Assembly: GCA_025024175.1 (NCBI GenBank)
Contig: QCXZ01000064.1
Span: forward strand, 25,416,286 to 25,480,285
DNA length: 64,000 nucleotides
DNA from: Rhyzopertha dominica
Taxonomy: Eukaryota; Arthropoda; Insecta; Coleoptera; Bostrichidae
Direction: 5' to 3'
A program made the translations under genes and the position numbers. The notes under the pieces were generated by a model. The model ran no database searches. It saw only the letters and a program-made list of their open reading frames with translations, and had not been told where the DNA came from. Positions 26,535-33,961 of this stretch are shown one piece after another (position 1 is the stretch's first letter; every line of letters begins with the position of its first letter).

Positions 26535-26815
26535 TGGGGTAATTTTGATTAATTTTATGACTAATGATATGGAGGAGGGGTAATTTGTGATTTTTATCAG
26601 TTTTTTGATTATGAGTTGATCCATAAGATGGCGTTAACTTATTAGCCATGTAACGTCAGTTGTCATTATGTTTTTTTTTTTGGTAGTAAACAATGTCAAC
26701 ATCCTCATATTTCCTTTATTAATTGCCTCTATTACAATATATATATATATATACATATAATTATTCAGCCTGGTTCAATGACTCAAAAGTTGTAACTTGA
26801 AACAAAAATTTATTC
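26535..26815. other. Spacer between left TIR and RING gene
   Basis: It contains a second copy of the GACTAATGATATGGAGG motif, a T10 run near 26672 and a short (AT)n near 26740. No gene. Confidence 0.4.
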
Positions 26816-27429
26816 TTAAATTGGAAGAAAGATGATTAAGCGTAGTATACCTCTATTACAATGAAGATGATTATTACCGTTGATCCATTCTTCCAAATAG
26901 CGTTGTCTTATGGCCGTATAATCCTCATAATCGAAGGGGGATACACAACGATCTTCATCTAAAAGAAAAGAAGGTTAGCATATTAAGTAAATTGATTGAA
27001 TAACTCACCGATAGGTGTCTTCGGATGAGATATATCGCCATCTATAATTGTATCATTGCTAGATGTGGCTAATGTAAAAAAAGTAAAAATGAAATTGTGT
27101 TGAAAAGATAATAGACTGAACGACTTACCAATAAATTCCGGATTTTCTATTTGAAGTTCGTCGTCTGTGAATGTATTCGCTCCGAAAAGAGCATCGCGGA
27201 TACTCTCAGCAAAGTGGTTGAATATATCTAGCCTCACCCTTGCAATTCTGCATACAGGACAGTTTATCGGTTCTCCATAGTTTTCCCGTAATCTTAGTGC
27301 ACATGTAAGACACATGTTATGTCCCAATGTGCAAAACACGATTCGTATAGGTGGTGAGAATGAACCCTTACACACCGGGCATTCCATGATACTCAGCAAT
27401 GTATCGAATAACGCTAGGAGTTTACGTAG
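26816..27429 (-). CDS. RING-finger protein (putative E3 ubiquitin ligase), spliced
   Basis: The reverse strand reads LRKLLALFDTLLSIMECPVC, then a RING core: CPVC, a middle cluster CTLGHNMCLTC, and NCPVCR about 20 residues later. The cysteine/histidine spacing is SIAH- or IAP-like. Two short introns are inferred, 27069-27128 and 26959-27008, with GTAAGT/GTGAGT donors and TTAG acceptors, and reading phase is kept across both. The last exon adds an acidic tail (EDRCVSPFDYEDYTAIRQ) and stops at 26816. An upstream exon is likely, since the frame opens at a TA(n) acceptor at 27429, but it was not found. The role may be ubiquitin tagging of host or element proteins. Such genes are accessory cargo in related elements. 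Confidence 0.65.
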
Positions 27430-27548
27430 NTACAAAATGAAAAAAAAAAGCTTATAGCAAATTATCTGTATCTTTAAAACTACTGTCTACTTACANATTA
27501 TAAAGGCGGTAAGCGTAACTCTCCAGGCTGCCAACAAAAGAGCCCATT

Positions 27549-27551
<3 letters not shown>

Positions 27552-27584
<33 letters not shown>
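27552..27584. repeat. (CA)n microsatellite
   Basis: About 16 CA dinucleotides. The poly-valine/cysteine stretch in the reverse reading frame here is an artefact of this repeat. Confidence 0.95.
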
Positions 27585-27588
<4 letters not shown>

Positions 27589-27699
27589 TGACTCCAACGA
27601 GAAGGAAAAAACTGAAGAAGGGTAAGCTTCGAATTTGACTTATATAACTTCAGAATACCCCTATGCGCACAAAGAAGGGACAGCCTGCATTCCAATAAA

Positions 27700-28025
27700 A
27701 GATAACATCTGCCTAATTTATGGGCGCCTTTATTAAAATACCTGTCACGCCGGCAACAAAAGAACACCTGCATCTAATTTATGGAAGACCCGTTGCAACA
27801 CCTGCCCTTGACCACCCATTGAGAACCCTCATTAAATCACCTACAACAAAAGAACATCTGCCCCTTTGTTCCCTAATTTATGGAAGATCACCCATCGTAT
27901 ACCTTCGTCAAGTTACATGTCACGGTTCTACCTGCCTTCAAGAAAAGATAACATCTACCTTTTTTTTTGTCCCCTAATTTATGGAAGACCCCGATTATTT
28001 TCTACCTGCCTTCAACAAAGCTACC
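27700..28025. repeat. Subterminal minisatellite, left block (inverted relative to right block)
   Basis: Degenerate units contain CTAATTTATGGAAGACCC, ACAAAAGAACATCTGCCCCT and GACCACCCATTGAGAACCCT. The right block at 38984-39490 carries the same text in the opposite orientation. It lies inside the terminal repeats and is not contiguous with them. Confidence 0.75.
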
Positions 28026-28277
28026 CTCGCATGACAAGTCCAAACCTGCGTATTTATCTTTTTTAGCGTGATGGGATGGGAAACAAATAAAGTATTGAGA
28101 TTATGATTTTTCTTTATTCATTTTTTTAATTCTACAATATATTATATAAATTGTAGCGTGACAAAACATTATAAATATACCATACATTTTTTAATGCGGC
28201 AATTTGTACATTTCTTATAACAATTGTGAAATAGACATGTTGGTGTGTTCGAAGATTGTGGTCGTGTACGTAAACTT

Positions 28278-28706
28278 TCAAATATCAGGGCAGTATGCCT
28301 GGTAATCATCCAAGTCAACGGCTAGGGCAGTGATGTCGGTACCAATTTGATCAATGTAGGATTGTAGGATGGTTTTCTTCTCACTTCCTTTGCATAGTAT
28401 ATAGACATCTGTTGAATCTTCTCTCTTGTTCTTCTTGTTACTTGTAACGCAGGATGTAAGCATTTTATGTAACAAAAATGGCAGCATATTTAAATCGGCA
28501 TATCCATCTGACCATCTTATACCGCCTAAATAGTTCCTCTCTAACCATCGATATTGAGTTTGCTCTCGCTTAGACAACTTCTTGAAAGGTTGAGGGGGTT
28601 TAAACAAACAATGCATATGCCGTCCACTCTGCAAACACACGGCTGCGAGTTCTTTGACTATAAAGTTACCGTCTCTTCCACATTGAAATCCTTGAATATC
28701 TACATA
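28278..28706 (-). CDS. Unknown Polinton protein (FKPP / WLERN motifs)
   Basis: The longest ATG frame begins at 28640, but the same frame continues upstream to a possible TTTAG acceptor at 28707 and reads VDIQGFQCGRDGNFIVKELA, so a spliced 5' exon is likely. Downstream motifs are HCLFKPPQPF, QYRWLERNYLGGIRW and DVYILCKGSEKK. The early DIQGF...KELA and late VYILCKG blocks look a little like the spacing of an RNase H-fold exonuclease, but no catalytic set can be proved. I recall similar proteins from insect mobile elements but not a function. It lies just downstream of the capsid gene on the same strand. Confidence 0.5.
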   Translation of the reverse strand, partial: YVDIQGFQCGRDGNFIVKELAAVCLQSGRHMHCLFKPPQPFKKLSKREQTQYRWLERNYLGGIRWSDGYADLNMLPFLLHKMLTSCVTSNKKNKREDSTDVYILCKGSEKKTILQSYIDQIGTDITALAVDLDDYQAYCPDI

Positions 28707-28822
28707 CTAAATATGGACGGTTTTTGGAAATACATCTCGCATACACACCTCACTACAACTGACATAAATAAGGTGTATGTAGAAACATATAATTTGAATT
28801 GAAATGTAGAGGGGGGAAATAT

Positions 28823-30052
28823 TTATATTGAAGTCAATCTGTTGACCATACCGTCTAGAGAATTATATGTTAGAAATGCATCGTGAAAAACAAGAGCAAA
28901 TACCTTGGTGTTGGCTGGAAAGGCTTGTTCACGTGTTTCAAATTCAATCTTAATGTCTACAGTTGAAGATTTTAAAGCATCAGCTTGATGAGAGCAATCA
29001 ATTATAAATATAGGATTTAAGAGAAATTCACCATAATCCATGAGCGAATCAGATGCCGGCCGGTTGTAATAGCTACTTTGGAATTGCTCATATGCGTAAT
29101 AAGCTGGTGCATAGAGTTTCTTGTTAAAATTTAAATTCCATCGCTCATATGGATATACATTAGAGTTTAAAAAGAGACGAATATCGCTAACGTTGGCATG
29201 TAAAAACTTGGTAGCATCTGCCTGACGGTTATCATAATTATTGGCATTCTGGAAGGCTATAACTACATAACGGGGTTTTTCCAGATCGGTGCTGGTTTTC
29301 AAAGACCATACATCGGAGGAGGTTTGACGTAACGCAGGCAGTTCATACAGATCCCACATTCGATAAGGCACCTTTACAATGGCATTTTTCTTCATGCGTG
29401 ATAAAAGTTTTAGTTTATAGCGATCCTCCGGTATCACATGCCGAATCTTCCATTCAATCTTGTTTATTTTAACTTCAGCATCGGCTTCTCCAAAGTAACT
29501 GTTTTTGAAACTGCGGGCAATGATGAGGATGAGCTCATGTTTAACGTTCACAATGCCTTTGTTATAGTCCTCAGCGAAACCCATCAAATAGCTAAGAGGT
29601 AATTTACCGCTGAACGTATGACTGGTCTCATCAAGCAAACATTGATTGTCAGCCTTCAAACCCCAACCGTTTGTAATAAGAGCTTGAGCATATGATTTGT
29701 CAAATGACACCATTGTTTTTAGAGTTGTCGTAATACCTGGTTTTCGTACTAGAGCAACTTGCTCGCCGCCTAGCTCATAGCGAATCTCGTCGAATAGAAA
29801 TGCCAAGGCGTTATTTGTAAGATAGCAAATTCTGTTGGCTTCGTTTGGTGTAAACGTGCCCTCAATGTACAAGTAACTATTGGAAATGTCAAGTATCAGA
29901 TCTTGAAAGTTGACAGCAATTCGCACCTCATCGGAATTGTTAAACTGGGGTGATCCATAAGGCTTGTATGTATGTTCATGTAGGCTAACGAGTGAATCAT
30001 CGAAAACTGGCTCCTCAAATACTTCTAGTTTTTCACTGTTGGTAAATGTCAT
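28823..30052 (-). CDS. Candidate major capsid protein (double-jelly-roll type)
   Basis: An uninterrupted 409-codon frame, the longest intact gene of the element. It begins TFTNSEKLEVFEEP and contains YKPYGSPQFNNSDEVRIAVN early and a C-terminal block with DYGEFLLNPIFIIDCSHQAD. Many beta-prone segments and no transmembrane stretch or signal peptide fit a capsid shell protein. The sequence style matches the nematode F54H12.2-like proteins found in insect and nematode Polinton-related elements, which are predicted to adopt a double jelly-roll fold. That fold is inferred, not visible here. The ATG overlaps the stop of a 52-residue frame upstream. Being intact while neighbours are broken is notable. 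Confidence 0.65.
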   Translation of the reverse strand: MTFTNSEKLEVFEEPVFDDSLVSLHEHTYKPYGSPQFNNSDEVRIAVNFQDLILDISNSYLYIEGTFTPNEANRICYLTNNALAFLFDEIRYELGGEQVALVRKPGITTTLKTMVSFDKSYAQALITNGWGLKADNQCLLDETSHTFSGKLPLSYLMGFAEDYNKGIVNVKHELILIIARSFKNSYFGEADAEVKINKIEWKIRHVIPEDRYKLKLLSRMKKNAIVKVPYRMWDLYELPALRQTSSDVWSLKTSTDLEKPRYVVIAFQNANNYDNRQADATKFLHANVSDIRLFLNSNVYPYERWNLNFNKKLYAPAYYAYEQFQSSYYNRPASDSLMDYGEFLLNPIFIIDCSHQADALKSSTVDIKIEFETREQAFPANTKVFALVFHDAFLTYNSLDGMVNRLTSI

Positions 30053-30207
30053 GGCTGTCGAGGTCGCAGTCCTATGGATTTTAGAAATTCAATATCTCGC
30101 TTTGAAATTATATGTGGTAGTTTTTGATCGTTGTATGGTTGCTGCTGCTGCTGCGATGATTGTTGTAACCGCTGCGCGTTCAGTACAATACTGGGAGCAT
30201 TGATCAT
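30049..30207 (-). CDS. Small Q-rich protein overlapping the capsid gene
   Basis: A 52-residue frame starts MINAPSIVLNAQRLQQ, has a run of glutamines encoded by CAG codons, and ends EFLKSIGLRPRQP. Its TGA stop shares ATGA with the capsid ATG. The frame is open further upstream (KKPNNKRRRS, a basic stretch) but without an ATG after the stop near the penton end. The 4-base overlap suggests the two products may be made from one transcript. Function unknown; the position suggests a capsid-related role. Confidence 0.45.
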   Translation of the reverse strand: MINAPSIVLNAQRLQQSSQQQQQPYNDQKLPHIISKRDIEFLKSIGLRPRQP

Positions 30208-30297
30208 AGATCGTCTTCTTTTATTGTTTGGTTTTTTAGATTTTCTACTATTTATAACCGTTACAGCATTATTATTATTTTTATAAACAAAACCCCA

Positions 30298-31091
30298 TTA
30301 TAACTGTTTCAATTCAACCTTTACAATAACTTTTTCTCCACGGAAATTAATTAACTCTCCGTTATCATCCCAAGATGCGTATTGTAATGTTATCGATAAA
30401 CTGACGACCGCTTGGGTGAACTGGCATATATATAATGTTAGTTGGTTCCTTGGTAAGTTTGTATCCAGCTTCAACGTCTATATCAAACTCGAAGAGTGTA
30501 TGCTGTTCAGCTTCATTCAAATATGCCCCGGTTACTATATTACAGTCAATGCGAATAAGCCTAACGTTTTGTAATATTAACCGGCGAATTAGATTCATGT
30601 TTTACATTAGCCACTAATGGCTTCTTTATTTCAAACCCTAATAGAGGACCCACTGAATGGCGAAGTCCAAAATCAATGTCAAATGATGATGACATAACTT
30701 CACATTTAAGTGTATTATTGTTAGCTTGTAAATTAAACAACTGATCATTGTTATCGTCAATAACTTTCGCTAGACCTCTTTTAATAGCCATATTTATTTC
30801 ATTGATTTCGTAAGCCCCCGGAGGAATCTTTACCACATAGCGGGATATCACCGCATTCTGAGCTTTTGTATTTTTGCTAACAAATCCTACCCTGTTGTTT
30901 CTTTCATCAATGTTGAAAATAGAGTTATAGGAGTAAAATCCAAGTAACCCCACACCATAAGATTTAGATTTTTCCAATTCAATAGGTGGATAAAAATTTG
31001 CGCCTAAAACACTTGTATCGCTGATAAGCGTAAAAGTTCGCGACATACTCCCGTTTTGAACGATGGGTATTAAAGAACTGACTACTATCAT
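30298..31091 (-). pseudogene. Penton-like minor capsid protein, frameshifted
   Basis: The first open piece (30561-31091, 176 residues) has LSDTSVL-like text, SYGVGLLGFYSYNSIFN and YVVKIPPGAYEINEIN. This is the N-terminal pattern of the small jelly-roll capsid protein of insect Polinton-like elements. The frame then shifts by one near 30565-30575 and continues in the 30365-30598 frame (IDCNIVTGAYLNEAEQHTLF, NIIYMPVHPSG). A second one-base shift near 30370 leads to a short tail, DDNGELINFRGEK, ending at 30298. Both breaks are one-base indels, so decay and sequencing error are both possible. The product would form the vertices or minor capsomers. Confidence 0.6.
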
Positions 31092-31110
31092 TTCATACTA
31101 AAACCTTTTA

Positions 31111-31443
31111 TTACTGTTGATTACAACAACTACTTAATATTTTATGACATTTGGAATTATCATTATCATCGTCGTCATTGCTTCCATCCTGGTTCGACTT
31201 TCCAACGTCGATAGTCACATCTGACATGTTACAATAGCAACAGAATAATCTCTTCGGTGGCGGACCATCAAACTCATCCTCATTATTATTATTGCCAAAG
31301 TGTTCCGTGCAATATGAATACTGGAATATATCCTCATCTTTTTGCAGATGTTCTGGTAGTTTATGCCATACTTGAGCGATTTGATCTGCAGCACATGCAA
31401 GAATCACCTCCTTGGGTAAATTTTCCAATTCTTCAGCACTCAT
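31111..31443 (-). CDS. Unknown acidic, Cys-containing small protein
   Basis: A 110-residue open frame: an N-terminal helical part (SAEELENLPKEVILACAADQ), then a polar linker, a Cys cluster (RLFCCYCN), an Asp/Asn-rich run and a C-terminal SSCCNQQ. It lies between the penton and protease genes on the same strand. No known domain recognised. It could be a real small virion or regulatory protein of the element. Confidence 0.45.
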   Translation of the reverse strand: MSAEELENLPKEVILACAADQIAQVWHKLPEHLQKDEDIFQYSYCTEHFGNNNNEDEFDGPPPKRLFCCYCNMSDVTIDVGKSNQDGSNDDDDNDNSKCHKILSSCCNQQ

Positions 31444-31494
31444 CCTATCTAATCTTCTGCGGTGGAGTATACTCTAAGAGCGTGGCTCATTCTC

Positions 31495-31895
31495 TTAATG
31501 GATTCCCTGTCCATCGCGTAAGTGAAACAAAGACGATGATAGAAACGCTAAACACAAGTGACCACACCACACTGTATCAAAGTCTTGCTGCTGTTCGTAA
31601 TTATATAAAATTCTAACTGGAGGGGATGTCTGCCGCTGTAGGTATGCTATCAATTCTGGTGGGGGTTCCAAGTCTCCAAAGCTATCGTAGTAATTCACTA
31701 TAGAACCTTTCTTCTGTACGGCACACCAATGAGAACCGGGCGCATGTAAATCATCCAGATTTATAATAAAGGATTCATTTTTGTAGGGTCCTTTCGGGTA
31801 ATGCTTCACGCATAAACACGCCTCTGAAATGCGGTATGTGTAAAACGTTTTAGCAAAATATTCAATGTCATAATTTGTGAGCGCTCTTCGAGGCA
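31495..31895 (-). pseudogene. Adenain-like cysteine protease, 5' part frameshifted
   Basis: The open piece (31495-31809) holds the catalytic set of the adenovirus-type maturation protease. The histidine is in PGSHWCAVQKKGS, the acidic residue in NYYDSFGDLEPP, and the cysteine in VWCGHLCLAFLSSS. Upstream text up to about 31895 reads PRRALTNYDIEYFAK and, in a second frame, HFRGVFMREALP. These are the normal N-terminal blocks, so at least two one-base shifts disrupt it (near 31800 and 31845). It would process capsid proteins. It starts just after the PLA2 stop. Confidence 0.75.
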
Positions 31896-31901
31896 GCGAA
31901 A

Positions 31902-32738
31902 TTAGTTTTTTGACAGATATAACCCATAGCCTTTTCGATATGCCTTCAAATGTAATCCATTGCCGCTAACAGGTATAGAATTAGATTCCATCGCTGCATT
32001 ATGACGTCTCGTTTCCTCCAGCTGTGATCGTGCTATTTTAGCATCATGTACAGCTTTAGCTATGCCAGAAACTGATCCGGCTAGAGATCCTAGTGCAGAG
32101 AGACCGGCGAATATCGGTATGAGAGGCAATATACCGCCAGTTTTCGGGACAGGTATAACTCGTGGAATTCGAACATTTTGCCTCCCGCCTAAAGCCTTCA
32201 ATGCCCGATGCGCTGTTCGCAAAGCAATCCTTACTGCTTGTTGCACGTCTCCACCATTAGATTTATTTTTTAGAGCATTACGTATCTTTTTTATAAAGTC
32301 AGACTGAAAAGATAGTTTACCTCCAGTCTTTCTAATTAATTTAGTTCTCTTCTTCTTCGGAAAGGAACTGTTGTTGCCACATCCCAAACCTAATCGTCGT
32401 TTCAACTTCATTACGTTGGTGACTAAATAAGATGCAGCTTTCTCCTTAAATCCAGCGTCTTTTGAAACAACTCTTTCCCAAGCCCTGTGTTCGAGAATAC
32501 GATCGGCTTCGTGACGTTTCGATAAATCGCTATTATCCCTATATGCAATGTCGTGTGCTTTACAAGCTTTATCAAGCTGGTTAATCCCAGGATCTCCTCT
32601 GGACAAGCGTTTATCTAGCTGCGTGCCCGGACCACAGTACTGATAACCACCAGGAAGATGAAGTTCCACCGGCAAGTTATCTATTAGCGAATTAATCAGT
32701 TTACCACCTGACCGTTCTTCCCGACCGAAGGTTAGCAT
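31902..32738 (-). CDS. Parvovirus-type phospholipase A2 domain protein
   Basis: An intact 278-residue frame starting MLTFGREE. Residues 34-38 (YCGPG) form the calcium-binding loop, and residues 62-66 (HDIAY) hold the His-Asp catalytic pair in the pattern of parvovirus VP1 unique regions. A basic stretch, PKKKRTKLIRK, near residue 120 could act in nuclear targeting. A hydrophobic Gly/Ala-rich segment (ILPLIPIFAGLSALG) near residues 205-235 could interact with membranes, and the C-terminus is GYGLYLSKN. In related virus-like elements such proteins are thought to breach endosomal membranes as minor virion parts. The assembly gap begins three bases upstream of the ATG, so a longer N-terminus cannot be excluded. 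Confidence 0.8.
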   Translation of the reverse strand: MLTFGREERSGGKLINSLIDNLPVELHLPGGYQYCGPGTQLDKRLSRGDPGINQLDKACKAHDIAYRDNSDLSKRHEADRILEHRAWERVVSKDAGFKEKAASYLVTNVMKLKRRLGLGCGNNSSFPKKKRTKLIRKTGGKLSFQSDFIKKIRNALKNKSNGGDVQQAVRIALRTAHRALKALGGRQNVRIPRVIPVPKTGGILPLIPIFAGLSALGSLAGSVSGIAKAVHDAKIARSQLEETRRHNAAMESNSIPVSGNGLHLKAYRKGYGLYLSKN

Positions 32739-32740
32739 TT

Positions 32741-32840
32741 NNNNNNNNNNNNNNNNNNNNNNNNNNNNNNNNNNNNNNNNNNNNNNNNNNNNNNNNNNNN
32801 NNNNNNNNNNNNNNNNNNNNNNNNNNNNNNNNNNNNNNNN
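32741..32840. other. Assembly gap (100 N)
   Basis: Exactly 100 N's, the usual placeholder for a gap of unknown size. Promoters of the divergent PLA2 and integrase genes, and possibly more, are hidden here. Confidence 0.98.
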
Positions 32841-32881
32841 TGAAATAGTGTTTTGACGGATAAAGGCACACAACAACTGAG

Positions 32882-33820
32882 ATGAGTGAAATAAAAAGAC
32901 AGTTAGTTGATGAATTGCATAGGTCTGCACGAAGGAATTTTCCACGGAGGCGAAACAATCATTAAAGATTCGCAGATTTATTTCAAGCCGATCTGGCTGA
33001 TATGCAAGCCCTATGCAAAACAAAACCGTGGATATCGTTATATATTAGTTGTAATAGACTGCTACAGCAAATCCTTTGGACGGAAGGTGTTAAAAATAAG
33101 ACGGCCACAGTGTATAGCCAAAAGCCATACAAAGGATACTTAAAAGAGCTGGATTACACCTCGTTTGCTACAAACTGATCAAGGACGGGAATTCTACAAT
33201 CATCGTGTAATCTGCGCTATTGGAAAGGCTTAATATTTTAACATTATTCAACAATACAGTTCTAAAAGGCAGCCATTGTAGAGCGTGTAATTAAGACATT
33301 AAAAAATAAATTATTTAAACAATTCTCTCTTCAAGGTAGCTACCGATGGCAACACATTCTACAAGAGATAACTGATAGATACAATGACACTTGGCATAGT
33401 ACGTATAAAAATGAAACCTAATCAAGTAACGCATTCGACTAAACTTCAATTCATCACGCCACTGTCAAACATTAAAACCTGCAAAGAAACGAGCATCTTT
33501 TAAATTTAATGCGGATGATATTGTACGTATTAGCCGTCATAAGCAGACGTTTGATAAATCTTACACTGCAAATTGGTCGACTGAAACACTTTAAAGTGTA
33601 CAAGCGGCAGAAAACCGATCCTCCGACATACTTACTGCAAGACATGAATGGTACTCCGATTAAGGGTTGTTTTTATGAACAAGAACTGCAGAAGACGCGT
33701 CATCCAGATGTGTATCTAGTGGAAAAGGTGCTGCGAAGGAGGACTAAGGATAATAAAGTCTATGTGAAATGGTTGGGGTTCGATGATGCGCATAATTCTT
33801 GGATAGATGAAACGATATAG
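32882..33820 (+). pseudogene. Retroviral-type integrase with chromodomain, frameshifted
   Basis: Reading across frames from the ATG at 32882 gives LHRSARRNFPRRR, FQADLADMQ (first catalytic Asp), ILVVIDCYSKS, TDQGREFYN (second Asp, about 33175), AAIVERVIKTLKNK (catalytic Glu, about 33280) and an SH3-like block, ADDIVRISRHKQ. The open 103-residue piece at 33509-33820 ends in a chromodomain (YLVEKVLRRR, VYVKWLGFDD, NSWIDE). All three acidic residues survive but several shifts and stops break the frame. It is the only long forward-strand gene of the element. It would insert the element's DNA and make the 6-bp duplication. Confidence 0.8.
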
Positions 33821-33961
33821 TTTGAAGACATTTATTAAATTACATATAACATTATTATTATTATTTATGATACAAATGTATGACAACAAATATTAACAAA
33901 TAAACTTATCTAAACCTACTATACACTTTTTTTTTTTACAAATTAACTCCTATCGCTTATT

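Noticed and set aside
27498..27773. 91-codon reverse frame with a Cys-Val run
   Set aside because: Produced by the (CA)n microsatellite and minisatellite.
32701..33023. Frames running through the N gap
   Set aside because: The X runs are unknown sequence; joining across them is not supported.
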